A DNA stretch of 64,000 bases from Gossypium raimondii (lineage: Eukaryota; Streptophyta; Magnoliopsida; Malvales; Malvaceae), in assembly GCF_025698545.1 (NCBI RefSeq), contig NC_068567.1:7192001-7256000 (forward strand), written 5' to 3'. How positions within the stretch are numbered: position 1 is the stretch's first letter; the number at the start of each line of letters is the position of its first letter. The notes beneath the pieces were generated by a model. That model saw nothing but the letters and a program-made list of their open reading frames with translations, did not search any database and was not told the origin of the DNA. Shown here piece by piece: positions 26,083 through 37,194 of this stretch. The position numbers and the translations under genes were made by a program.

Positions 26083-27539
26083 ATTTGCTGTCACATTCAT
26101 CCTCAAGAAGTAGACTTACTATTCTACAAACAACACAAATAGATTAAAAGTTTCTGTACTGGAAGGCAATGAGAAGGGATGGAACGATCACACTTTAGAA
26201 GGGAAAGATTTAGAAGAATTATTTTTCCTTCTACTTCAGCCAAATGTTGGTGAAAAGAAATCGAAGGCAAAAGCTACCAATCAAGTGTTGTATCCTTCTT
26301 AAATATAATACTTTTCCTTCCATTTTATTCATGTCTATCTTTCTGAGCCTGTCCTTTACCGTATAGGTCCAGCCTTCATGCCACCAATCTCAACTCTTTC
26401 CTTCCATTTCACTCTCCTCTCATTCGGATTTTGGTGCTCAAGGGAAAAAAAAGAACAAGAATAATAAAGAACAAATTGTACCTTAGTTAAGTTATGGCCA
26501 CGAAGAAACTCAGTTCTGATTTTATAGAATGTGCTTTTGGTGATGTTTGAATGGCAATATTCATAAGGACTAAATGGCAACCGAATGGGAATATATAACC
26601 GCGTCTCTGTGGGATTTAGAGTAGAATGTAACATTCCATCTTGCAGTTCAACCGGTCTAGGCCAAGGCCAGAAAGCAAACGTTATGAAGAAATGTGAAAT
26701 TAGAGCACTCAAACCCACATATGGATCACACTGACAAACAAAAGCAGCAAGAATTGCCAAATGAATTCCTCCAAGAAACCCATTTAGCTGCAACCAGTAC
26801 ATCATTAGTTGGTATAATCAACAAAATAATCTTATGCTAAAGAAAAGATGAAATCAAGCAGAAGTATACCATAAGAGCAATAGCAAGCACATAGCACTTA
26901 CATTACCATACACTCCTCGTCTCTTTGCCCAAAATTTGACACATCGTAACATTGACTGGAATTTCTAAAGTACACTAAGCATTAGATTCACATACACTGA
27001 AAGTGCACAACATTCCAAGAAAAAATAGTGTTTCCAGATGCCATCAAATTACCAAAAAAGAAAAAAAGAAACTAAAGTAGTAAGTGCCTTCAAGTCCGGA
27101 ACAATGCGACAACTCCTTGTGTTTGCGAGCACCCTGGACAAGCTTTTCCAACCAGTTTCATCAATATCTCTCAAAAACACAGGATTTAAAATGTCTAAAT
27201 TCTACACTCCAAAGGCTAAGGCTAATCAATTTTCCGTGACATAATATTTAAATGCAAAACAGTAATGCTTAAGGTCACCTCTAGAACAACTAAAACTTTA
27301 AGCTGCACAAAGGGAAGATTTATCGAGATTCCATCGAACTCAAAACGCATTAGTAGGACTTTTGCGTCCTTCACATAATGAATCTCAGATACCTCAGGTC
27401 TGCTCTTAAGCATGTTATATAGAACAATAAAGAAATCATCCTGTATTGTTACAATTACCAATATTTGAAACCATACTAATTCGAAACTTCAAATAAAATA
27501 AAAAAGAAAATTTATGAAGCAATTAAATCTACTTACTAC

Positions 27540-28510
27540 CATAGTGGCAAAGTAAGGACCGACACAAAAAGCATCGATGTCTAACTTTGAACCATGAACT
27601 TGATCAATAAAATGTTACAATTCAGTCAGTAAGTAAGCTTATTTATTCTTGTTTTTTTCGTGGAAATATAATCCGGGTATCATTCTGCCTAAACTTAAAA
27701 CTTAATTCCCTCCCAGGTAATCTTAAGGATTCATTATCTCGTATCAACACGTAACAGCTGCCAAGTTCAGTAATGAACAACGCATAAAGCATAGATGTCA
27801 GACTTTGAACCATGAACTTGTCAATAAAATGTTAAAATTTAGTTGGCAAGCTATGTTCATTTATTCTATTTTTTTCTTTTCCTAGTAATACAATCCAGGT
27901 ATCATTTTGCCTAAACTTAATTCTCTCCCCCGCCAGGTAATCTTAAGGATGCATTCTCTCGCATCAACACATAACAGCTGTTAAATTCAGTAAGGACTAA
28001 CCGATAAAGCATCGATGTAGTACTTTGAACCATGAACCTAATCAATAAATTGTAAAATTTAGTTGACAAGCTATGTTTATTTATTCTTCTCTTTTCCCTG
28101 TTAATATAATTTGAGTACCATTTTGCCTAAACCTTATTGCCTCAGGTAATCTCAACAATGCACTCTCTCGTATCAACACATAACTGCTGTTAAAATCAGT
28201 AAGGACCAAGATCAATACATAAAGCACCGATGTCGTACTCTGAACCATGAACTTGATCAATAAATTGTTAAATTTAGTTGGCAAGCTACGTTTATTTATT
28301 CTTTTGTTTTCCCTGGTAATACAATTTGAATACCGTTTTTCCAGAACCTACTTCCCTCCCACGTAGTCTCGAGTAAGAACTCTCTGGTATCAACACATAG
28401 CAGTTGTCAAAATGAGTAGGACCAACACGTAAAGCATCAATGTTGGACTCTAAACCAAGAACCTGATCATCAATTTGATAAATTTAGTTGGCAAGCTATA
28501 TTTATTTACC
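27540..28510 (-). repeat. Mirror copy of the tandem exon-4 array
   Basis: Five units, with exon-like segments near 27541-27602, 27780-27820, 28000-28040, 28215-28255 and 28425-28465. They match the five in the left arm in number and order, so the array predates the inverted duplication. Confidence 0.8.
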
Positions 28511-29454
28511 CTTTTCTCTATAATCTTAACTAAGTAATCTCTCGTATTGACCTGGCGCGTTTAACATTTCACTCCTAAATCGCCTGTATCAAACCCAGGT
28601 TCATTTACAATTTTACTCCTAGACAAATTCTGTGGGTGGCAAGCTATGCATATATAGAAAGCTACAACTTAACTTTGAAAGGAAATTAAAGGAGCTAACC
28701 CCAAGGCCATAAGAGCCATATGTTAATAAGGTAGCACTACTAGCAGCTATGTCTTGTTTAGGAAGCCGACGTTGCCAAGCTACTCGCTTAACCCACGCAC
28801 AATCTGCAAAAAACCATGATTTTCAGCCATAAAAGATTAATAAAAATGATTAAAACAATCAAATGAAAGGATTAAAGGGCTTGTTTAAGTTTTCCAATGA
28901 CAGTTTTCCTATTCTCTTCTTCTGGAGATGGCACCAGTCCTTCATTCACCATTAACTTAAAAATTCCACCAACAAAAAATAATTTAATGGAAAAAGGAAT
29001 AAAGATAATAACAAAAATAATGAAATATAAGTAAAGAAAATGTGGGTAAGGTTCATTTTATATACCTGAAGAAGTGAGAGTGATCTTTCCTCTTCCATTT
29101 TCTTCTTCTTTTTCTTTTCTTTTTTTTTTGGTGTGTTTGGTTTTTGTGATGTGCTTAATTTTTTTCGAAAGAGATGGGAAGGAAATAAAAAAGAAATAAA
29201 AAGAAAGAGAGATGGAGGGAAGTTTGGGGTTTATTGAGAGAAAAGGCGGTTGATGAGTGTTTGTTCCTTTCGTACCTTTAAAAGTACACGTGTAATTTAT
29301 TCCTTTTAAAATCAACTTTGTGATTTATTCACCAGACGGGAACAAAAAAAAAATAACACACTCCCTCTTAAGTCTTACCCCTTGTAACCAGTTTGGTTCC
29401 GGCGCCGCCGTCTCCTCTTCCTTGAATCCAACCTCTACTATCTTAGCAACCGAA

Positions 29455-29688
29455 ATGGAAGGAGGGATGAGTGTTAATTGGTCGGATCTCCCTCACAACA
29501 TCTTTGAAGATATAATTGGACATTTTGGTTGGGTTGATCGGATCCGGATACAAGGCGTTTGCAAGGCATGGGCAGTCCCTAATCGTCATATTTCCGCCAT
29601 TTATAAAGAAATCCCCTGGATGTTGACAAAATTTAGTTGGAGCCCAACCAACAAGGGTCAGAATTTTCAAGTATCCAGTGAGTGTTGA
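29455..29688 (+). pseudogene. F-box protein (DUF295 type), truncated right-arm copy
   Basis: 77-codon frame starting MEGGMSVNWSDLPHNIFEDI, then GWVDRIRIQGVCKAW and PWMLTKFSW, typical of the N-terminus of KIB/SKIP23-type F-box proteins. It keeps the ~43 bp lost from the left-arm copy. It ends at TGA after FQVSSEC, where the left copy has CGA, and homology to the left copy stops about 60 bp later, so the whole DUF295 C-terminal part is missing. The isolated F-box could in principle be expressed, but I treat it as a pseudogene. Confidence 0.75.
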
Positions 29689-29745
29689 CTGCTTGATCCT
29701 CTTTCTGGAGAGTACATTGCGGAAGACTCGGTGAGAGGGGAAGAG

Positions 29746-30344
29746 AGTCGAGTTTTGGGTCTAGTTTTTACCATATACGACTCGTATTTGACTTGTATTT
29801 GCCCAGTGTGTCGCTTATTAAGCTGTCTCCACTATTTTTTTTATTTTTATTTTTGTTTTAATGCAAATTCTATCAGAATACTATGGTACATAATTTTTGG
29901 AACATGCCATTTCAGTATTTTTTTAATATTATTTAAGTAAAAAATCCTACTTTTTCGATTTGTTAATAACTTTTTGAAAAAATCATTAAAATTTTAAACA
30001 AAAACTAATATTATAAAATTATTATAAATTTAATATACACAAATGACCCGTGCATCGTATAAAAATACAAACTAATAATTATATAATCATGCATCGCATA
30101 AAAATACAAATTAGCAATTATATAACCCGTGCATCGTACAAAAATACAAACTAGCAACTATATACCTTTTCACTTTGTTGCACGAAAAAGTTTAAACTAG
30201 AAAATAGGCTTAAAATTTACATTTTGTAATATCATATATAATTAATGAGTATTTTATATTAAAATTTATTTGATTGCAAATATTTTTCATATATATTAAA
30301 TTTTTTAAAATATTGATAATTCAAATTGAAATGCATTAGGAAAA
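29746..30344. repeat. AT-rich flank with ~40-bp tandem repeats
   Basis: Three imperfect units near 30042-30165 share CCGTGCATCG, AAAAATACAAACTA and AATTATATAA. The unit motif CCGTGCATC also occurs in the palindrome spacer near 22820-22830. Otherwise AT-rich with no gene. Confidence 0.6.
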
Positions 30345-30670
30345 AGTTAAATTATGCTTTTAGTCCATTTACCTCAAATTAGTCATTTTAGTCTTTGTAC
30401 TTTTAGAATTTTTAAATTTTATTTATGGCCAAATAGTAGCTATTAAATCAACTAAGATAAGTTTTGTTTTTAAAATTTGATACGACAAATATATTATCAC
30501 AAATATAATGTCATGTCAGTTTATTATTTTTATTTATTATTAAAAAATAGTTAATAAATTTAACGATTATGATTTGTATTAAGATTGAAATATCGAAATT
30601 TAAAAAAAAATAGTGACTTAGAACAATCCAAATAGAAAATATGGACTAAATATACAACTTTACGCATAAT
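30345..30670. mobile_element. MITE-like element with imperfect inverted ends
   Basis: The left end (AAAGTTAAATTATGCTTTTA followed by GTCC) resembles the reverse complement of the right end (GGACTAAATATACAACTTTA). No coding content. The boundary is approximate. Confidence 0.45.
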
Positions 30671-30679
30671 ATAATATTA

Positions 30680-31472
30680 CTAGTAGAATTCAATCAAACA
30701 AAGTTAATTGCTACCATTCAGTTAGGACTAAATATTTAAACTGTCATGTAGGACTGCCGTTAGAAGATAACGGAATTTAACGGTAGAGTGACCACTTTGT
30801 AATAAAAATTTCTATTTTTAACAAAAATTTCTAATCAATTTAACGGAATTTCTATTTTCTATCATCTGAGTTAAACAAAAATTTCTATTTTTGTAGTTTA
30901 ACAAAAAATTAAAGAATGGATTCTTGGATTATGTTTAGTCGTATTTTTCTCTGGATAATTAGGGTTTAACAAGATTAGGATTCAGGATTTGTTCTTCCTC
31001 TTCGTTTCCCTTCATCGCTGCTCTTTTCCTACTTAATAATTGCATTATCTTTATGCAGTTGCAATAAAATTGTAAAAATTGTTCTGTTTTTTTTTGGGGA
31101 CTTTTCTTTCAATTCATTTTAAGAGATTCTAACCTACCTGCTAAAGTTTGGGCCTTTTGCTTTTCCCCCTTTCGTTTTAGTTGTCATTCTCATTCCCCGT
31201 TCGCATTCATTTTCTTAACTTTCTTTCTTCACCTCATCTAATTTTATGGTTTTCTAATCAATTGATTCGCTTCCTTGAGAAAAAAGGATTGCTCAACTGT
31301 TAATTCACAACTGTTTTGTCCTTTTTTTCATGTTCACACGCACACAAAGTTAAATATAATATGGATGTGTAGGAGGAGTTGATTAGATTCAAGATTTGAA
31401 ATGGAGAGGGTGAAAATTTCAAATTAGGGTTTGTAGATGCTTGTTTTTGGTTACTAATTGTTCTATCAACAA
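30680..31472. other. Upstream region of the p34-like gene
   Basis: AT-rich promoter and 5'UTR region. T/C-rich tracts near 30990-31260 fit a plant core promoter, but no clear TATA box is assigned. Confidence 0.35.
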
Positions 31473-33581
31473 ATGGAAGAAAACAAGGAAGGATCCACAA
31501 AATTGAAAGCCCAGGATGAGACTAGGAACCGACCCTCCATTTTTGTCATTGGATGTCCCAACGTCGGCAAGCGCACCCTGATCTCCCGTAACTCTCATTT
31601 CCTCTTCCAATTCAATTCTTCTTTAATTTTCTTATTATTGTTTTTTTACTGAAAAAAAAAGAGAATCTACTTGTTGGGAAAACAGAGTCATGGTTGCTAT
31701 GCTTTTATCAGAAATTCTGGTATATTTGATCAATTTTATTATTAAAAAAAAAACCTATGCAGGGCTTGCTTCTGTGGAGTTCGAAGAAGAAGATAGCTCC
31801 CAAGTGGTAGTCCATGGGTCTGAATGCCTTTTTTCTACTCACTTTTAACTTGTTTGTTTGTATTAGTTAAAATAAAACCAAACTCTGTTGGCTGATAATT
31901 CTACCATCAACAGCTGGACTATCAATACGAAATACTACACTGCTGATGTTTCTCTGTGTATGGCTCATCTTCAAGATGGATTTTCAGCTCAAACCCTCCC
32001 TATATTTAACCATTCAACCGCCTTGGTCATGGTTTTTGATATGTCTCATGTAATCATCTTACTTTTCCCACTTCTTGTTCTGTTCCTTCTATTTCTGTTG
32101 CAATAACTCGAGTAGTATTTCTATATATATTTGTTCTATGCCCTCACCTTCCTTTTCGACTTTTTTTCTCTCTCTCTTGCAGCTGTCAACTTTTTCTGCT
32201 CTTCAGGATTGGATATCTTACACTGATATCCAAAACTTGGAGATTTTAATCTGCATCGGAAACAAAGTTGATCGAGTTCCAGGTCATCCTGTCCATGCTG
32301 AATACGCAAAACGCATACACAAACTTGATGATTCCTCTACTCATCCTTCATCTGACTTCACTCGATATGGAATTTCTGAAGCTGAAAGAAGCAGTCTATT
32401 GGAAAATGAAGACCCATCTTCCGACATTCGCAGGAAATGCTTGGAGTGGTGTATTGACCACAACATTGAGTTCATCGAAGCTTGTGCTTTGAATGCTGAT
32501 TTTGACAAATGTAAGCCCATGTTTAGTTTCTGCATCATCATATCCACTTCACTTTGTTGCTACACTGTCTATACACTGAATTACTGGTATGGAATAACAT
32601 GCTTTGATGCGAAATTTCCAATATACAATCATGATAAATTGTATTAATCATCACATCCTGCTCAGCAAAATGTATTTTGCCTAAAACAAGTAAAAAAGAT
32701 GTGCACATGTATAATTGTGAGAAGTTTTACTTGATGTTCCCACATGACCTAGCAAATTTTTACTTTTCTCATGGAATGGGTATTAAGGTGACAATCAAAA
32801 CACACAATAATGAACCTTAAATGATGGTCATGTGTAGGTTAGATATTCGTATGCTTATTATTGCTAATGTGAACAAAGAAACTGGTCCTGGCAGGTTTGT
32901 CAGTTGATGGAGATTTACAAGGAGTTGAACGTCTTTATGGTGCTATTTCTGCTCATATGTGGCCTGGAATGGTTCTGAAATCTGGTGATATGATAACTGA
33001 ACCTTCGCTACCTGAGAAAGAAGGTTATGTGTGATATCTTGGTTGTTCTAATAAAAGTTCGTCCTGATTAATTACTTGCTAAAGATTATTGTTGTCCCTG
33101 TCCAGATTCATCAGAGGAAGAGCCTGATTATCAGTTTGAATATGAAGTGTTATCTGCGGGTTCAGCTGAACCAGGGAATGGCATTGTTGAAGAATGGATT
33201 TCTGCAAGTCCGGCTAACACATTCCTGGATATAGGGAAATCAGTTGATGCGGGAAATTCTGATTCAGATTGTGTTCAAGGAAACATAACCAGATGTGAAA
33301 AGGAAGAGTCACATACCTTTCCGACAGGTTCTGCTTTAGGGGAGAAAATTGACAGAATGGAACCCAATGCTGAAGAACCAGGTCGAGCTTCAGCTTCAGA
33401 AGTAGATGATGGCCCCCATTATGAATTTGAGGATTTGGAACAGTTGATGTCGGAGATTGGGAACATTCGCAGCAACTTGAGGTTAATGCCTGACTTTCAA
33501 AGGAGGGAGATGGCTGCCAAGCTGGCTATTAAAATGGCTGCCATGTTTGGAGGTGACAGTGATGATGAAGAGGAGATATGA
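31473..33581 (+). CDS. Alpha/gamma-adaptin-binding protein p34 family (AAGAB-like)
   Basis: Cytosolic chaperone-like protein whose animal relative AAGAB assists assembly of AP-1/AP-2 clathrin adaptors. Six exons: 31473-31587, 31763-31817, 31914-32049, 32183-32510, 32895-33023 and 33106-33581, giving 412 residues with all GT-AG junctions in frame. The N-terminal pseudo-GTPase part has a P-loop GCPNVGKRT (27-35), in which Arg34 replaces the usual Ser/Thr, and a G4 motif NKVD (129-132). WTINTKYYTADVS and LSVDGDLQGVERLYGA match my memory of the Arabidopsis homologue At5g65960. An acidic, Ser-rich linker is followed by a C-terminal helical segment (FEDLEQLMSEIGNIRSNLRL) ending in a DDEEE tail. The start ATG at 31473 is in frame after a TTG-opened extension. 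The exon 2 donor GTCTGA is weak. Confidence 0.9.
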
Positions 33582-34913
33582 GTTACTACTGGGACATAAG
33601 AACTTTTATATTGTTCAGAATTTTGGAAGTTATTGACATGTAGCTGAAATACAAAGTTAACTAAAAAAGGAGCCTTCATTGAAAATGTATGCTTAATTGT
33701 AGGTAAATAGAGATTTTTAGTGCAGAGAATGAAGATCTGAGTTTTGGCAATTTGACTAGTTTAATCGGGGCAAGGCAGGGCATGATGTTGGGAATTCTTT
33801 TGAAGTTGAGGCATGACGGATACAGTAGGTGGGATAGGGTGGTTGTGTTGCGGCGTGATATCCGAAAATTGACTGCCTCTTTCTATTTGCCTAGTTGATG
33901 ACAATTACTTTTGAAATTTGTTGATGAGATAATTTCAAAGATGATCACTGCATTGTCCTAGTAATGTATTTATGAATAAATGTATGAATGTAAATCATTA
34001 GTTTAATCAATACTTTTTTCCTACTGTGTAACCCTATTCCTTGTTAAGCCTTGAAATCCCCTCTTTCAGGCCAGCCGGCTGTGAACCTTAAACCCTTGGC
34101 TCCTCCCTTGAGAGAGGTTCTTTCAGTTGACGAGGGCTCGTGTTTTCTCGATCTCACTATAACTCAAATAGAAGTTTAAGGATTACGGTTCAAATTTACT
34201 GGTATAGGAATGTATAATATAGGGCTTTTCTCCGAGACAAGTGTGTCTGTTTCTGTTTCTAGCCACTGTAAAATAAAGGTCAAATTACAATTTGGATCCC
34301 TCTACTATGCTCAGATTTAAGGTTTAAAATTTATATTTTAATTTGACCTAATTTACAATGACTAGTTAACACAATTATCCTAACTAAAATGAAGTGATTT
34401 TTTTTCTTAAACCACATTTCTAACAAAATCTTTTTCAATATTATAAATTGAAATGGATATTTCTAAGAAAAATTAGACATCAACATTTTAACCAAATAAT
34501 TAAAGAGTATAACTATTTTGACTAACCAACCATGTGTCAGGTAAAATAATAAAAGCACATTACACTTCTAAAAAGAACACAACTTCGAACATTAAAAATG
34601 AGGAGAAACAACCATAAACCTCGCAAAGGAAAGGATTGCTCTTCACGGACTGTAAAACAAACATTAAAGAGACATTGATCATCATACCAAAAAAAATATA
34701 TATTTAGTCTAACTAATGATACTGTAAAACTACTGAACCCAAAATATCTTTAATTAAAATTCATAGAGAAAGGAATCAAAAGGTAACCCCCCATAATAGT
34801 TTTACATATCGAAACAAAGCCCTAAAGAATCCAGTCTCCAGCAAATGGCAAGCAGCAAAAGGCAAGGGCAACGACTTGGCTTCTCTTTCCAGTGAGGTGT
34901 TGCAGATTCTTCT
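33582..34913. other. Convergent intergenic region between p34-like gene and EMC6
   Basis: Both neighbours end here. Probable 3'UTR of the p34-like gene runs to about 33990. The rest is AT-rich, with a mildly GC-rich part at 34040-34160. No gene or RNA recognised. Confidence 0.4.
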
Positions 34914-35682
34914 TCAGAATATATGCACAATGTCGTAGGCAAATCTGTTGAAGTTAAAGAAAGTACCAATAGGCAAAAACGATGTAGAAACAGATAAATC
35001 AGAGAAGCAGCAAAAACGACTTGGCTGCATTTTAGCAATTTAAACAAAAAAGGGACACGGACATTCATCTCAAAAACATAAAACAGGCAGATAATACGAT
35101 TTAACTAGGGTTCGACAGCAAGTGCTATTGTGTGTCCGTGTAGCACTGCTAGAAAGAAAGGATACGTCCAAAATAGCACGAATGACTGCAAAAATATAAT
35201 AGAACATCATTAGCTTTAGATGAAAATTTTGGCTAGACTGTTCACAAAAGAACAAGGAATATGTACGTGCAACTCATAAACATAAAGAAGCTTACCATAA
35301 GACCGCCCATGAAACCATCGAGTATAATCCGGTTCCAGCTATCAAAATATAAATGGACTGAGAACTTTGCCTTTGCTATGAGTCCAATTGAAGTAATTGC
35401 CATGACAAGAAAATAAAAGATAAACCCCATAAAGCCTGTGAACCCTAAAATTCCAGCAATAACTCCTCCGATGATAGACATAAACGTTCGGCTGCAAATT
35501 AAGACAAAGCTTAGATACTGGCATTCGACACACGATTTCACATTTCTGTAACCATGAAAAACAAACCTGTAATATATAACTTTCATGTTATTTTGCATAT
35601 TCTCCGTGCTAAAGGTCGGTACGTCATTCATGGCTTCACTTGATTTCTTTTCAGACGAACTTGAATCACTATGTCCAGCCAT
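34914..35682 (-). CDS. EMC6: ER membrane protein complex subunit 6
   Basis: Core membrane subunit of the EMC insertase of the ER. Coding exons on the minus strand: 35682-35567, 35491-35296, 35185-35166 (20 nt) and 34944-34914, giving 120 residues, the family's usual size. It begins MAGHSDSSSSEKK. The conserved NMKVIYYSRTFMSIIGG and GILGFTGFMGFIFYFL follow, then YFDSWNRI and GLMSFVLFWTFAYDIVHIF. Three hydrophobic segments fit its three transmembrane helices. The FAYDIVHIF end is found only if the 20-nt exon is spliced onto 34944. Reading through it would give a different, longer tail ending AVEP at 35106. A 5'UTR intron (35712-36912) separates a non-coding first exon, and a MITE sits inside it. 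Confidence 0.92.
35166..35185 (-). other. 20-nt microexon of EMC6
   Basis: Acceptor TGCAG before 35185 and donor GTATCC after 35166. The exon codes for SFVLFW plus two bases of a Thr codon completed by exon 34944-34914. The resulting VLFWTF junction is conserved from plants to human EMC6 (VLFWTFLYGMVHVY, as I recall it). Confidence 0.85.
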
Positions 35683-35829
35683 AATGTATTCTTGCTCTGG
35701 TCTACAACTTTCTGGAAACAAAAACATAGATAAAACAATTAACCATGAATTCGATATAAACCACCAATAATCTTGATTCCATAATGTTAAATAAACAAAT
35801 AAAAAAAGCAGAGCCCATATATTGCAAGG

Positions 35830-36303
35830 CAAGGGCGAAACCAAAATTTTATGTTAGTTAAAAAAATTGGTTTAACTATGCCACAAACCCTCGTACTATA
35901 GTTAAGTTTGAGCTTTAATCTCTATGCTTAAAACGTTAAAATTAAATCCTCCTACTTGTTTGATTTTAAAATGTTAGTCCAATCATTGACAGCATTATTA
36001 ATTTCCTTTAAAAATTGCTGATACGGCGCATTGATTAACAGAAAAACATATGTCATGATATATGTTGGTATGATGTAGTATACATTAATCCACATGCCAC
36101 ATTTGCAATTTGTTATGCAAATTAGTAATGTTGTTAATGATTCGACTAACATTTTAGCATTTTAAGTATAGGTTCTAGATTTCAAACATAACTAGAGAAC
36201 AGGAACTTGTGTCATATTTAGACCAAAAATTGAAGGATCAAGGAGATCCAATAAGCCAAAGAGGGCTAATGCCCTTTCCATTCGCCCCTTGGATCCGCCT
36301 ATG
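35830..36303. mobile_element. hAT-like MITE in the EMC6 5'UTR intron
   Basis: 474-bp insertion flanked by the perfect 8-bp direct repeat TTGCAAGG (35822-35829 and 36304-36311). The ends are inverted: CAAGGGCGAAACCAAA at the left and CATAGGCGGATCCAAG as the reverse complement of the right. An 8-bp duplication and CA-GGGCGGA-type ends fit hAT superfamily MITEs. No coding content. Confidence 0.75.
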
Positions 36304-36912
36304 TTGCAAGGTGAATTACCTAATGAAGCAGATGATAATTACTCGGAACAAAGCATAGGAACATGAAATCCAAGAATTCACAATGGAACATTAACAAGGT
36401 TTTTCAAATAAACTCGAAGAAGCAATCGAAAAGCCCTAACTGTGATAAACTAAAACGACCGATTAAGCATTGCCCACTGCACAAAACAGATATATAAAGC
36501 ATTGATCTGAATCCTATTGACTATGATAGATAATCTCAATAACTGAGATTTGCTCAAGAAATAACCGTGGAAACGAAAAAAACCCGCTAAACTTCACTAT
36601 TCCAATGACCCCAAAAAAATGGAAGCCGGCAGCTTTTAGAGATTTGATTCCGAAAAAAGAACATATATTATCTAATAATTCCACTATTTCAACTAATTAA
36701 AACGAAAGAAAATAAGAAAATTTAACATACTTTTTTCACATCCAAGATAATTTAAACGTAAGGATGGTATTAGATCTAAGCTTGGAGAAATCATTCAAAA
36801 ACTAACAAGGAAATACAATTTAGATAAATTAAAAGTGGATTTTGATTATTAAAGCACTGTATTACAAACATAAACAAAAAAAATTAAGAAAAAATCGAAA
36901 ACAAAGACTTAC

Positions 36913-36995
36913 CCAGAGGATCGAAGAATATGAGACGGAAGACCTCTTTTTTCTGTTCTGCTACTGGGAATTCACTTCGAGATAGCAGACAACGT
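36913..36995 (-). other. Probable non-coding first exon of EMC6
   Basis: A donor GTAAGT (minus strand) follows CCTCTGG at 36913. The next exon begins at 35711 after a CCAG acceptor, 29 bases before the ATG. The transcription start near 36990 is a guess from the CT-rich leader. It is inferred without transcripts. Confidence 0.5.
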
Positions 36996-37194
36996 TTGTT
37001 TTGCAGTTTAATATTTTAACCTCAATAACTTCTAGTAAATTCCTCGATTTCCCCTCAACTTTTTTATAATTACAAAAACGTCCCCGTATATTTATCTTTC
37101 TTTCTCTAGTATATTCTAGTATTATTCAAATATTTGACTCTCTTCAATCCCGTCTTAATTCATTTGTGAAATCATTAAGTTTCTTTTTTTTTTT

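Larger units (their letters stand above)
22884..29098 (-). pseudogene. Poly(A) polymerase (PAPS3-like) pseudogene, right-arm copy
   Basis: Mirror copy of the 18354-22440 gene with the same exon order. By comparison with that copy it has lost the exon 2 donor (4 bp GTAT missing near 28878) and has a 4-bp deletion in exon 3 (near 28796). The exon 4 acceptor AG reads AA (near 27600). The third catalytic Asp is Asn (ISINLP, about 27328). One base is missing in exon 10, giving an early stop near 22943, and the final ~50 codons are absent. Exon 8 remains open (26480-26789), with eight residues differing over 102 by my count. A 2.3-kb LTR-type insertion occupies intron 8. A functional product is very unlikely. 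Confidence 0.88.
22884..29745 (-). repeat. Right arm of a large inverted duplication
   Basis: Reverse complement of 17690-22293, enlarged by the insertion at 23781-26082. After subtracting that insertion its length (about 4.56 kb) matches the left arm (about 4.6 kb). Homology stops at the left inside poly(A) polymerase exon 10 and at the right shortly after the F-box gene's RLLDPLSGEY region. Confidence 0.9.

Noticed and set aside
17690-29745. Inverted duplication as a simple assembly artefact
   Set aside because: The arms differ by many substitutions, private indels, lost splice sites and a 2.3-kb insertion, so they are not haplotype or assembly copies of identical sequence.
35106-35185. 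EMC6 ending AVEP* by reading through 35166
   Set aside because: It replaces the universally conserved WTFAYDIVHIF-type ending, which is recovered exactly by splicing to 34944.
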